Shown here: piece by piece, positions 47,501 to 56,766 of the stretch | Numbering within the stretch: the first letter of the stretch is position 1 | How the letters are laid out: every line of letters begins with the position of its first letter | Source: Eutreptiella sp. 'Long Island Sound 2002' | Lineage: Eukaryota > Euglenozoa > Euglenophyceae > Eutreptiales > Eutreptiaceae | NCBI GenBank assembly: GCA_964036045.1 | Contig: OZ038381.1 | Span: forward strand, 136,182,306 to 136,246,305 | Length of the DNA stretch: 64,000 nt | Direction of reading: 5' to 3' | The notes under the pieces: model-generated | The model's input: the letters and a program-made list of their open reading frames with translations, nothing else | The model's database searches: none | What the model was told of the DNA's origin: nothing | Program-made: the position numbers and the translations under genes

Positions 47501-50500
47501 ACAAGGAGCACGTCGACACCCCCTCAGGACCAGCGGCTAGGAGGGCCCGATGGCACGAGACGTTCGCCAAGTTCGACCTCAGCGTCGTGTACGTCCCGGG
47601 GAAGGACAACACTGTGGCAGATTGCCTCAGTCGCTGGGCATACCCCGCGGGCAAGGCGTGGATGGACATATCCAGCCATGGCGACGCCGAGGAGACCGAG
47701 GAGGCCAAGCGCATCATCGAGATGGAGAAGGCCATGGAGCAAGAGGGGGTCAAGTGTTTTGTGGTGATGGCAAACCGTACAGACCTGGCCAAGTTCCGGG
47801 GCGCCCGAGTCCAGGCTATTCGAGAGGAAACCCTCGAGCAATGGATGGTGACCCCTGTAGAGCTAGTCAGGTCGGTGCTCACAGAAGACTGGTCGGATGA
47901 CTATGCGGCATCCGGGCACCCGAAGGTCGCCGAGCTGAAGGAGAGGCTGATCAAGGCCTATCCGCGGCTATTCAGTGGCGTCGCCAACAAGAACCCTCCA
48001 GATCGCGGGAGGTTTGGTACAGCGAAGATCAAGCTGAAGCCGAACCCGAAGATCTATCGTTATCGGGAGTACCAACTTCAGGGCGATCGGGACGAGGCCA
48101 TGAAGAAGCTGTTGGCCGAGTTCATTGAGCGGGGATGGATCGAACCCTCCGACAGTGAGTGGGCCAGCCCAGCCTTCATCGTGCCCAAGAAGGAGGAGGG
48201 CGAGTGGAAGTTGGTGGTGGATTACAGGGGTTTGAACGAGCAAACCGAGCACGACTCGTACTCGCTTCCCCTGATCGACTCCATCCTCCAAAAACAACAG
48301 AAAAAGCGGATCTTCACGGTGTTGGACCTGAAACACGGCTATCACCAGATGCCGCTACACCCGGACTCGAGGCCCTGCACAGCGATGTCGACGCCGCTGG
48401 GGCCCATGCAGTGGAAAGTGGTGCCTATGGGCGCCAAGAATGGCAACGCCGCTTTCCAGCGCATGATGGAGGACCTACTCGGTCCTGTCCGGGACTGTGC
48501 CGATCCCTTCGTGGATGACATCATCATCGGGTCCGGCACGGAGAACATGACTGAGGACGAGCTCATCGACGCGCATGAGAAGGATCTGCGCCGAGTGCTC
48601 AGCGAGTTGGACAAGCACAACATGGTGTGCAAGCCCACCAAAGCCTCACTCTTCGTGAAGGAAGTGGAGTTCGCGGGTCACGTGGTTGGTCACGGGCAAC
48701 GCCGTCCCATGCCTGGGAAGCTGGCGTCCCTGCACCACTGGGAGAAGCCCCAGACCATCAGCGAACTCCGGTCCTTCATGGGGTTCTGCAATTACTATTC
48801 GGGTTATGTCCGGATGTATGCAGAACTCTCGGGGCCGCTGCACAAGATGCTGCAAGTGGGCAAGTTCGATGGCCGGAAGGGGAGCAAGAAGAAGCTAACC
48901 TGGACCCCTGAGGCTGAGGATGCGTTCAACCGCCTGAAGGAGCGACTCCTGGGGCAGTTGGGGCTGTTCCTGGTGCACCCGGACAAGGGATTCGTGCTAC
49001 GGACAGACGCCTCGGACTATGCCGTGGGGGCAGTCCTCGAGCAAGTCCGGGACGACGGGACTCATGTTCCCGTGGCGTTTTGGAGCAGGATCCTGGCCGA
49101 GGGCCAACGCCGAACATGGACCGCGAGGGAGAAGGGGACATACGCCATTGTATGTGCGCTCAGGAAGTGGTCTGGCCACATCGGACTGCAGCCGGTGTTG
49201 GTTTGCACGGACCACCAGTCCCTACAGAGCTGGCACAAGGAGCACGTCGACACCCCCTCAGGACCAGCGGCTAGGAGGGCCCGATGGCACGAGACGTTCG
49301 CCAAGTTCGACCTCAGCGTCGTGTACGTCCCGGGGAAGGACAACACTGTGGCAGATTGCCTCAGTCGCTGGGCATACCCCGCGGGCAAGGCGTGGATGGA
49401 CATATCCAGCCATGGCGACGCCGAGGAGACCGAGGAGGCCAAGCGCATCATCGAGATGGAGAAGGCCATGGAGCAAGAGGGGGTCAAGTGTTTTGTGGTG
49501 ATGGCAAACCGTACAGACCTGGCCAAGTTCCGGGGCGCCCGAGTCCAGGCTATTCGAGAGGAAACCCTCGAGCAATGGATGGTGACCCCTGTAGAGCTAG
49601 TCAGGTCGGTGCTCACAGAAGACTGGTCGGATGACTATGCGGCATCCGGGCACTGGAGCAAGTACTGGAATGCCGTGAGCGCCCCGTCGGACGACGAATG
49701 GCCCGAGGGCTTGACCAAGGATGGCGACCAGTTGTTCCTCAAGGACAAGCTCCTGGTGCCCGAAAACCGAGTGGAGCAGCTCATTGACCATTGGCACAAC
49801 GCCCAGCTCATGCACCCTGGCAGAGACAAGATGCAGCAGGACCTTGAGTGGCGCTTCAAGTTCCCTCCGGGGTACTACGCCATCCTGGACAGGTACTGCA
49901 GCGACTGTGACGTGTGTCGGGCCACGAAGAGCCCCAACCACTCCACAGCGGGCAACCCGGTGTATACAGCTATACCGGAGGCCCCTATGCGGTCCGTGGC
50001 CGTGGATGTATTCGCCATGCCTGAGGTCACCGTGGAAGGAGAGACCTATGATTGTGTCATCCTGGCGGTGGACAGGCACAGTGGGTATATCGTGGCAGTC
50101 CCGGGCAAGAAGTCCAAGAAGAAGGACAAAAAGGACAAGCATGGAGTGGGGCTGCAGGCCAAGACCGTCGCTAATGCCATGATCAGGCATTGGCTGACGA
50201 TTTTCGATGTCCCAGCTGTCATCTGCAGCGATCGGGGCAGTCAATTGGTGGAAACGTGGTTCAAGACGATGTGCAAGCACATGGGCATTCGGCACGCCAA
50301 GACCGTGGCGTACCACAGCCGGGTGAATGGCCGAGCTGAGGTGGCTGGGCGGCAGATGTTCGAGAAGTTCCGCCAGCTGCACATCGACGAACCGGGCCGG
50401 AATTGGTATAATTCGCTGTGGAGAGTACTCCAAGCGTATCACGACCTTCCGGGACCCACTGGACTGTCGCCCCATCGCATCCTGTTCCTGCGGGATCGAG

Positions 50501-50997
50501 TGTCACGCACTGTGCCGTGGTTGAACCATGGCAAGGTGGCCCGGGATGCGAACGCCATGATGGCTGAGGCGGACGACACGGCGGCCAAGGTGTGCAAGGC
50601 ACTTCAGGATGAGCATGACAAGAGGGCCAAGTACTTGAAGCAGGGAAAAGTCCAGAAGTATGCTCTCCAAGACACCGTGTGGGTGGAGCGGCACCACAAG
50701 GATGTCCTGTCCAGGCATCGGCAGGCGTCTTGGTATGTGCCGGGGGTAATCGTGCGGAAGGTCGGGCAGGATGTGTATGCGGTTCGTGTGGGGGATAACA
50801 AGATCCTGGACCGCGACCATACCCAGCTTCGTCCCCGAGCACCAGACCCCAGCGGACGTCCCGTCACCTTCGAGTTCACGGCCGGCGATGTGGACTCGGA
50901 CGACGAGGGTGAGGACGACGACTTCACCGCCGAGAAGATCCTGGCGGACAAGCCGGACCCGGGGACGCCTGGGGGGAGGCTTTATAAAGTCCGTTGA
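44563..50997 (+). CDS. pol: Pol polyprotein with duplicated RT-RNase H
   Basis: The frame opens at 44557, after a UAG; the first codon taken here is GTG (44563) and the first ATG is 44623, so a true start is unclear and fusion to Gag is likely. Protease: LVDTGAQVSLV, active-site D64-T-G, with IMGYDF as the flap-distal motif. Residues about 235-330: an FASRD domain (see finding). RT copy 1 from residue 541, catalytic FVDD at 740-741; RNase H D904. Copy 2 repeats this 578 residues later (FVDD 1318-1319, RNase H D1482). Integrase: zinc-binding HHCC (H1743 or H1745, H1751, C1779, C1782 or C1785), catalytic D1815, D1890 and E1926 (DD35E), and a C-terminal region WYVPGVIVRK...LRPR resembling the GPY/F module. 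An acidic tail ends at UGA. No chromodomain is seen. Pol copies the RNA to DNA and integrates it. Confidence 0.92.
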   Translation: MDGQDQPKIYTIRDHTLEVLMHPDVLELHAVRVVHTPHGDERQYHLKVRVRCGREEKVVDVLVDTGAQVSLVRRGLFKEELLQPSRRPVRLKVANGEIMGGGTHEATIRMEFWEHERLNRPDQAKRSTLSGNFYVADITDWDMIMGYDFMVANAIGALPHRATLVREDDECLTWLSTDYACGSSQWNAEEEDRIVQAVQAVGAKSRGDRGAQLTEYGMAPQVYARMIQTLGAEAPETDVFASRDAPLLRKCRRHWHRGDSAWHRHWGLKEWGPMYWHGSLDNTRRTVEKIIADRAKGILVITGIGSTPCPLEGLKSTLDSITLNEMSFWPEEELFIDAKGVSMPSPGGAWGTKAFLVDGAQAQPTGDEAFIRRVEAVPMKVIFEPKEGTDQPIDGIDVLSHAEIDDVVNYMRMGMHDRVAAKKRRAMVTSPHWWDDKMLVTGNYEKDEFVARVMDHIADQYDSPVGSEPPTWDFPRMGADSDSHEPEAANFRRLSVGRAPHDDEDGISDEEKSESDPEEAYTAVRSVVSIPKQAAEEAQENPKVAELKERLIKAYPRLFSGVANKNPPDRGRFGTAKIKLKPNPKIYRHREYQLQGDRAEAMKKLLAEFIERGWIEPSDSEWASPAFIVPKKEKGEWRLVVDYRGLNEQTEHDSYSLPLIDSILQKQQKKRIFTVLDLKHGYHQMPLHPDSRPCTAMSTPLGPMQWKVVPMGAKNGNTAFQRMMEDLLGPVRDCADPFVDDIIIGSGTDNMTEDELIDAHEKDLRRVLSELDKHNMVCKPTKASLFVKEVEFAGHVVGHGQRRPMPGKLASLHHWEKPQTISELRSFMGFCNYYSGYVRMYAELSGPLHKMLQVGKFDGRKGSKKKLAWTPEAEDAFNRLKERLLGQLGLFLVHPDKGFVLRTDASDYAVGAVLEQVRDDGTHVPVAFWSRILAEGQRRTWTAREKGTYAIVCALGKWSGHIGLQPVLVCTDHQSPQSWHKEHVDTPSGPAARRARWHETFAKFDLSVVYVPGKDNTVADCLSRWAYPAGKAWMDISSHGDAEETEEAKRIIEMEKAMEQEGVKCFVVMANRTDLAKFRGARVQAIREETLEQWMVTPVELVRSVLTEDWSDDYAASGHPKVAELKERLIKAYPRLFSGVANKNPPDRGRFGTAKIKLKPNPKIYRYREYQLQGDRDEAMKKLLAEFIERGWIEPSDSEWASPAFIVPKKEEGEWKLVVDYRGLNEQTEHDSYSLPLIDSILQKQQKKRIFTVLDLKHGYHQMPLHPDSRPCTAMSTPLGPMQWKVVPMGAKNGNAAFQRMMEDLLGPVRDCADPFVDDIIIGSGTENMTEDELIDAHEKDLRRVLSELDKHNMVCKPTKASLFVKEVEFAGHVVGHGQRRPMPGKLASLHHWEKPQTISELRSFMGFCNYYSGYVRMYAELSGPLHKMLQVGKFDGRKGSKKKLTWTPEAEDAFNRLKERLLGQLGLFLVHPDKGFVLRTDASDYAVGAVLEQVRDDGTHVPVAFWSRILAEGQRRTWTAREKGTYAIVCALRKWSGHIGLQPVLVCTDHQSLQSWHKEHVDTPSGPAARRARWHETFAKFDLSVVYVPGKDNTVADCLSRWAYPAGKAWMDISSHGDAEETEEAKRIIEMEKAMEQEGVKCFVVMANRTDLAKFRGARVQAIREETLEQWMVTPVELVRSVLTEDWSDDYAASGHWSKYWNAVSAPSDDEWPEGLTKDGDQLFLKDKLLVPENRVEQLIDHWHNAQLMHPGRDKMQQDLEWRFKFPPGYYAILDRYCSDCDVCRATKSPNHSTAGNPVYTAIPEAPMRSVAVDVFAMPEVTVEGETYDCVILAVDRHSGYIVAVPGKKSKKKDKKDKHGVGLQAKTVANAMIRHWLTIFDVPAVICSDRGSQLVETWFKTMCKHMGIRHAKTVAYHSRVNGRAEVAGRQMFEKFRQLHIDEPGRNWYNSLWRVLQAYHDLPGPTGLSPHRILFLRDRVSRTVPWLNHGKVARDANAMMAEADDTAAKVCKALQDEHDKRAKYLKQGKVQKYALQDTVWVERHHKDVLSRHRQASWYVPGVIVRKVGQDVYAVRVGDNKILDRDHTQLRPRAPDPSGRPVTFEFTAGDVDSDDEGEDDDFTAEKILADKPDPGTPGGRLYKVR
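46185..47918 (+). repeat. RT-RNase H duplication, copy 1
   Basis: 1,734 bp (578 codons) repeated exactly head to tail in frame with 47919-49652. It covers from PKVAELKERL to DDYAASGH: the RT palm and fingers, connection and RNase H. About 9 residues differ between copies. This copy has a few less typical residues where Ty3/gypsy enzymes are conserved (TDHQSP instead of TDHQSL, CALGKW instead of CALRKW), but all catalytic aspartates remain. The junction shows only 2-3 bp of microhomology (AC before CCGAAGG). Confidence 0.95.
47919..49652 (+). repeat. RT-RNase H duplication, copy 2
   Basis: Second copy of the 1,734-bp block, followed directly by the integrase start (HWSKYWN). It keeps the family-typical TDHQSL and CALRKW residues, so it may be the copy that would function within an RT-RH-IN arrangement. 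Confidence 0.95.
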
Positions 50998-51546
50998 AAG
51001 GGTTTCGCCGCATCCAGGGACTCGTGGGAGCCTCTGGGCAGTTTTGTGTCGAGGTACACCACGGTCTGGATGGATTACCTGAAGAAAAAGAATATTTCTT
51101 TGGATGTCAAGGACGTGTTGGTCCATTTGGTTGCTGCTGTAGCACCGTAATGGATCCCCCCTTGGCATTTTGTTTGTTTCTGTGCTTGGGGAGACGGGTG
51201 AGGGCGTTCATCCGGGGATTTTTCGGCCTTGATTGGCCATATACCCCCTTCACTCGATCTCCACATATATAGTTCATTGTGGTATACTTATTTAGGTCGA
51301 CCGACGACGTTTTTCTATCTTTGATCCCCTTGGTCCATGTTGTAGATCAAGCGGAGACCGGATATGGCGTAGGGCACTGATTATCAGTGTCCTCACCCCT
51401 CCCTTGGGGCATGGGGGACGCCTACGACGTGTGTGGGGCTTCCAGGTGTCCTTGGGACATGGGGGGGGGGGGGTTGGAGCCCATTGGGGTCCTCCCGTCC
51501 TCTCTTCAATGACTTCCGAGCGGTAACAACGCTCTGAGAAGGGGGG
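50998..51546 (+). other. Untranslated region between pol and 3' LTR
   Basis: About 550 bp with no supported ORF, including a run of G at about 51463-51473. It ends in the polypurine tract. Confidence 0.7.
51536..51546 (+). other. Polypurine tract
   Basis: GAGAAGGGGGG directly abuts the TG start of the 3' LTR. This is the expected primer for plus-strand DNA synthesis. Confidence 0.9.
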
Positions 51547-53911
51547 TGAAGCCGGTTCACACCCCCGTGGCCATCTTGGGGTCACTTGGGGTGTGTATCT
51601 ATGTGCCGGCGAGCCGCCATTGGCTGATATCATACTCTCCCATCCACCTGAACTAACCCGAAGTGATAGTGTGATAGGTTTGGCCATTCCGGCTACGAGC
51701 GGCCATATTCAGTACCGAGGCGCCGCCAGCTGAGATTTATATATCAGAATATCAGGAATCAACAGGGTTTTATTATCATGATGTTTCCGTAAATTTTCAG
51801 CCTTTCGTTCTGATGGTCAATGTATCGGCGACCGTCAGTTGGCTCGCGATTTTGCGTTAACCGATTGGTTAACTGTTATTTCCAGATATTTTGGCGGATA
51901 CTCCGTTGAAGGGTCAGATTTCATCAGCAAAGGGTTCGTTGCTTCCGCAATTTTCTAAATAAGCACTCGAGATTTTCATCTGAATTTTTCGCGATGTCGA
52001 AATCGGATTTTCGACTTCGACATCGCCGCACTTGATTTGGTCTTCTTCGAGTGGTCATACGCTTTTCCCTATGCCCGAATCAGGTTTCCCTTATACTTGC
52101 CACCCATTTGACTTGGAGATATAAGGGAAACAAAAGTGAATCGTGGGACCACTTTGAAGGGTCATATCTACGCGCGAGTGTGAGGAAAGAGAATAAGGAA
52201 GGTTGGGTTGCAAGCGCCTTGGTCTCAAGTTAATTTAGGAAGCATCAAACGCCTTTGGTGTGTACACATGTCCGGTATAGCAAGGGATAATGGTCAAGAG
52301 GGTATAAAGTGATATATAACTCTTGGACCGTGCAACTGAATATTTTATTGCGACTTTCGAGTGTATTGCATGAGTGTTGGGGTTGCATAGCAATTTTTTT
52401 TGGGTTCCTACGTATTTTTAACGTGAAGTTATGTCCATGGAGGGACATGGCATATCATGGTGGGAGCCACATTTTGAGGGTATGTGTTATATGCATGGTA
52501 TGTGCTTCGATATGCTCACGCCCATGTTATATATCTTCGTGTGGCCGAAGAGATGGGGAGCCACACGTGATAAGGGCTTTGCCCATGTCCCAATTGTGGA
52601 ATTCAAAGCGCTAGACTAAGTCTACCGCGTATGTATTGCTCATGGTATGTTTGGCAAAGAGATCCATGAGTGCACTCCCATTTTCATGGGGCATGTAGAT
52701 ATGAGTGGCGAAGGTGTCTCCATGCGCCTGATTGGGGATCCAAGTGGGGGAATTGTTCGCAAATGGTTCCAATCATTTGTGTATTGAACCATGAGCGGAT
52801 ATCATGGGTGAGCATGGAGATATACTATCATGACAACTTTGTATTTGGTCATATTTTCATGTTTTTGACCTCAATTTTTGCTCATTTTGGCATTTTGTGT
52901 ACTTACCTGGTCGGCAAACAGCAAGAAGCCTATGGAGAGTCGAACCATGGTGAGTTGTTCATATGTTGGCATATGCTTTGGAGTTGAACACCACCATATG
53001 CCGGATCGCGTACTCCATTTGGCTTGGCGCACGAAGGATTACAAGAATTGGTCTCAAGATCATGGGCTGACTTGGGCAGTGCATGGCGCCCATATCCGAA
53101 GAGGTTTCGAGGGTAAAATGGGGATGTACATAGGCATTGACCTTTGGTCTCTATCCTCCATGAATACTAGACTTCGATTCCATGCATGCTTTGAGCCTTC
53201 GGATAAGTGGTAACCTCAATTTTGAGCATATATTTGATATATGGCCAATATGGTGTGAATTGGCAGTTTTTTGGCATGTTATGAGTTCAAACTCATGGCG
53301 CATATCTCCAAGCCCATTAGACTCCAAGTCCAACCAAGGTTATGTCAGGGTAGGGTATGGTCCTGAGTGCCACTCTAGGCCATGACACGCCACTTCCCCC
53401 ATTGGGCTAGGATTTAGAGGGTTGGGAGTGAACACATTTTTGGGGTTTATGTAGTGACTTTTGACATATGGCATTCAGCCATCTCATTTGACCTGGTTCA
53501 GGGCAATATGTTGGTGAGTCAAGGGAAGGTCTTGAGTCCAGGGAATGAGGGGTTTATGGCTGTGAATGTGTATGTTTACCTCTCTCCCCAACTTGCTTTA
53601 TTTGTGTTCATATGCCAATCTCAGGGCTTTCTTCCTTGGTGCAATTCTTGTACATGCCCGCCACCGTGGGAAGACCGGTGTGCTGAACGGAAGCCCGCAG
53701 CCCGTATTGGATTGTGAATTGGGCTATTGCTGTATTTGTGGGATCTGGTTGCTGTTCAGGGTTGAAGGAGGATTACATTTTCTATATTTTTGGATTTTGG
53801 ACCTTGGACTTTGAGGATTTTGAGAAATGCAATCGTTGATCCGGAGTAAATCAGCAGGGGTAACAGGCGGAAGGGGCACAGCGGGGGCCGGTCCTGGTAG
53901 GGACCTTCTTT
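51547..53911 (+). repeat. 3' LTR
   Basis: 2,365 bp, starting TGAAGCCGG after the polypurine tract and ending ...GGACCTTCTTT before ACTGA. About 98.7% identical to the 5' LTR, with one short patch of clustered differences where a C run (5' copy, near 40768) is replaced by mixed sequence. Confidence 0.95.
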
Positions 53912-54208
53912 ACTGAGAACCCTTCATCCCAATACATCCTTTCCCGCATCTAATGGTCATTTTGCGCAATTTTCGTATTTTGTGCGGTTAGTCCCAAGGT
54001 AGACACTCCTTGCTAACACTTTGTTCAAAAGCATTATTCGGTGCACAGAGATGAGTGGTTTGGCCTCTGAGAGGTGGTTTTTTAGCACTACCCAGTGGGT
54101 GCACAATTTTCTCCATTCTTTTATGCCCAAGTGTTGCTGTGTCCAAATGTCTTCAGATGGTTGGTCAACATAGGCCGATTGAGGTGCACACAAGGAGAGA
54201 TGCCGATA
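53912..54208 (+). repeat. Dispersed repeat, right part
   Basis: Continuation of the repeat split by the LTR element; it matches the minus strand of 34538-34825 (shared segments such as GCATTATTCGGT, GATGAGTGGTTT, ATGTCTTCAGATGGT). Similarity stops near 54208. Confidence 0.8.
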
Positions 54209-54279
54209 CTTCACGCTGGGTGCAGCGCCCGCGGCGCCGTGCACGAGCCCCAGTGGAGCGTAATTGACGGTTCTTTGTA

Positions 54280-54296
54280 AGGTAAAATGACCAGTT
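54280..54296 (+). repeat. Left TIR of the pogo-like element
   Basis: AGGTAAAATGACCAGTT preceded by TA; identical to the complement of the right terminus. Confidence 0.9.
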
Positions 54297-54514
54297 TTCA
54301 GTCCAGTGACCAGTTGTGGGTCCAGTTGGCCAAATTTTCAAAAAAGACAGAAAAACAACAGAAAAACCTTGCCTTTTTTTTTTGCAAAATGTTTCTTGGT
54401 CCTGCAAAATGTTTTCTCTCCATTTTCACACAAAAACCTTGCTTTTTATTTTTTGAAATATGTTTCTTGGTCTGCATAATGTCTTCCTTGCATTGTTACC
54501 TTGCCCTGAAGCAC

Positions 54515-56469
54515 CTACGCACGGACACAAGCTGCAAGGCTGCAAAAATGGATCGCAGTTTTTTTGTTTTTGTGGGATTGTGGTGTTGAGGAACACACTT
54601 CCCTTACACTTGTCCTTAAGAGCTTGAGCAATATGACACATAGACTGTGGGGACAAAGTCTCCATCGGAGTCGGAACTGTGTTCCACGTCCTGGGGGGGG
54701 GGGTTCTGGGTCTGCGTGCGCCACTGCCCTGTTGTCTTGGGGCGGGTCCTGCCGCCGTGCCCTCTCTGCGCTTGGTTGTTGGTCCTGTGGCAAGGCACGA
54801 GGCCTTACACATCCTGCTTGGCGCCTTGCTGCAGGCTTTTCCTTGTTCCTCTCCTGTCCTTTCTCATAATTGGCCGCTGCTTCTTTGAAAGACTGGGAAG
54901 TGACAAAACCACCAAGCCTCATGTTCCATGGGTCATGCCGAGTAGCCATGTTGATTGCTCGACCAGTGGCCTGGCACTAGAAACCTACTTTCTGAACTCT
55001 CTGGAGAGATGCTTCAAGTGAGGGTAGCACAGCTTCAGCAGCAGGTTCTGCAGCACATTCTGCAGCAGATGGAGGCGGTGCTTGATAGGCCAGACGACAG
55101 GGATCAAGGCTGGCAAGAAAATGTTCCCGGGAGAAGGGAGAGATGCCTGCCCTCCTGAACCCGCTCATGATGACACTAGGGGTGACACACTGCATCCAAG
55201 ACTCGGTGACAAATTTCACAAACACAGAGGTTGTGATGCTCTTGCCTCTGTTCTTCGCCCGCCAGTCGGGCTGTCTTTTTTTCAGCGCTGTCTTGAAAGG
55301 CTTAAAAGCACTCAGGTCCAGATGTTTGACAACATCAGTCAAGTGGCTGGGGAGTGCCACACGGTGCACTCCTAACTTTACAGCCTCCTCAATGATGGCT
55401 CGTGTTCAATGTGGTTTGCTGCCATCCACAATGAGGACCACAGCCTTATGGGGGTTCGCAGTTGGGCTGGCGAGGGAGGCAAACTCCCTCAGCCACTCCA
55501 TAAAAATGTGCTCTGAGGACCAGCCTGTTTTGGTTCACTGAGATTGGGCAGGCCTCATGCTGAAACAGGTCTCCTCTGGTCAGAGCACTAGGCCACAACA
55601 CAGCAGGAAGAACATGAAAGCCATCAGCGTGTACACATGCCACCAGGGTTACGTGGCGTGTGTCGTAGCCTCTCCTCCTGGCGCAAGTTTTAGTACCTCT
55701 TGGGACATACACTTTAACACTGCCTGTGTAGAAGTCAATGAACATGCCTGACTCGTCTTCATTGAACACATATTGTGGGTAGTACCCCACTTTGGCGAGC
55801 GCTGGATCCAGCGACTCATTGAACCATGTCGTCAACCCATCCTTCGTCAGGCGACCACACACCTCAGGGTGGCGACGAAAGAGGAGGCACCACCACTTCT
55901 CCATACTCTTGAGCGTCAGCGTCGTCGACGGCCTGTCATCTGTTCGCACGCTGTCATTGTACATCCTGGATGCCTCGCTGATGATGTTGTCCCTTGTGGG
56001 TGGCCTTCCTTGCTGGCGCTCTCGCTCCAACCATTCAACCAGCGCGCTCTCGTCCACCAAAGGGTTGGGCCCTCTGCGCTTGGGCCGCAAGGTGTCTCCC
56101 ACACTGCAGAGACAGAAGATGAAGATGGCACACACCAATGCAAGGTTAGATCCCAGATGACGAACAGGGCAGAGACAAGTCCGTGCTCCGTGCTGTGTGG
56201 TACGTGTGGCGATCGACAGCGCGCTGTACATCTGAGCGGCTGACGGCGTGTTCACTTGATGCCTGTCGCTGGCTCATCCGTCCAGCCATTGCAGCGGCGT
56301 TGGCCTTCATAATCTCATACACGTCCTTGGGGAGCGGGTAGATGCAGCTTGGGGCGGCCTTGGGGCATGGTGGCTTCCTTGGCTTCTGCTGAGGCCTTCG
56401 AGAACTCCTGCGCTCCCTTGAGGTGACCTCCATGAGCCAGGCGTTGGCACGACCCTTCGCCGCCCGCAT
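54515..56469 (-). pseudogene. pogo/Tigger-type transposase, broken
   Basis: Exon 1 (56469-56204) starts with a basic N-terminus and leads into a helix-turn-helix region. A 100-bp intron (56203-56104, GT...CTGCAG) then joins VDRHT to VGDTLRPKRRG in phase 2. The second exon has the CENP-B-type DNA-binding half (DESALVEWLERE), then the DDE core: first Asp in FNEDESG (55755-55757), second Asp in LIVDGSK (55424-55426), and a third Asp about 35 residues later in VVKHLD. Lesions: a 1-nt frameshift near 55520-55530 at an AAAA run, an in-frame TGA at 55406-55408 and a TAG at 54977-54979, after which the frame continues to 54515. The C-terminal FRRAGISPF motif is typical of the family. The intact protein would cut and paste the element through its TIRs in the nucleus. 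Confidence 0.85.
56104..56203 (-). other. Intron in the transposase gene
   Basis: Minus strand GTACCAC...TCTGCAG, 100 bp. Removing it restores a continuous frame across the DNA-binding region (phase 2), and the intron contains the stop that would otherwise end exon 1. Confidence 0.75.
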
Positions 56470-56748
56470 CTAAATATTTAGGTAAAGGGATTCAAATTTA
56501 AAAAGCAACAAACAGGCACTACTTGTTAATGAAAGCTTTCAAATCAGCGTAATACACCTCTTCTTGCCTGGCTCTGCTTTGGTCACCACCCTAAATCCGA
56601 TGTGATTCCGGTGCCCGGCAGAAATGAGATTTCCCCAGCCACTAATGAAATGCAAGTGAGGGTAGATTTAAAAACACAACTTTCATTGTTGACCTACCCC
56701 AAACAGTAATCGCAGCCGCCACGCCCAACGCTAAATCTTTGGCCTCAT

Positions 56749-56765
56749 AACTGGTCATTTTACCT
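56749..56765 (-). repeat. Right TIR of the pogo-like element
   Basis: Minus strand reads AGGTAAAATGACCAGTT; followed by TA on the plus strand. Confidence 0.9.
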
Positions 56766-56766
56766 T

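Larger units (their letters stand above)
38926..53911 (+). mobile_element. Complete 15-kb Ty3/gypsy LTR retrotransposon
   Basis: Structure in order: target duplication ACTGA (38921-38925), 5' LTR, primer-binding site, gag, pol (protease, extra domain, RT-RNase H twice, integrase), polypurine tract, 3' LTR, target duplication ACTGA (53912-53916). The order RT-RNase H before integrase places it in Ty3/gypsy (Metaviridae-type). LTRs are 2,365 bp each and about 98.7% identical by eye, so insertion is fairly recent. The insertion site is confirmed by the uninterrupted relative of the flanking repeat at 34538-35053. Both large ORFs are open, so the copy has few inactivating lesions. Confidence 0.96.
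54280..56765 (-). mobile_element. pogo/Tigger-like DNA transposon, 2,486 bp
   Basis: Both ends carry the perfect 17-bp inverted repeat AGGTAAAATGACCAGTT (54280-54296; complement at 56749-56765). Each is bordered by TA (54278-54279 and 56766-56767), the target duplication of the Tc1/mariner/pogo superfamily. The interior holds a minus-strand transposase gene of the DDE_1 (pogo/Tigger/CENP-B-like) type, with at least three disabling changes. The element appears full length but not autonomous in this copy. Confidence 0.92.

Noticed and set aside
41318-50951. Antisense ORFs within gag and pol (for example 42994-44214, 49597-50475, minus strand)
   Set aside because: They are shadows of GC-rich codon usage on the coding strand and show no recognisable domains.
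44347-54979. UAG reassigned as a sense codon in this genome
   Set aside because: In-frame UAGs occur between gag and pol and in the transposase tail, which is suggestive. However, gag (1,047 codons) and pol (about 2,140 codons) contain none internally, and the transposase copy also has a frameshift and a TGA. A reassigned codon should appear throughout.
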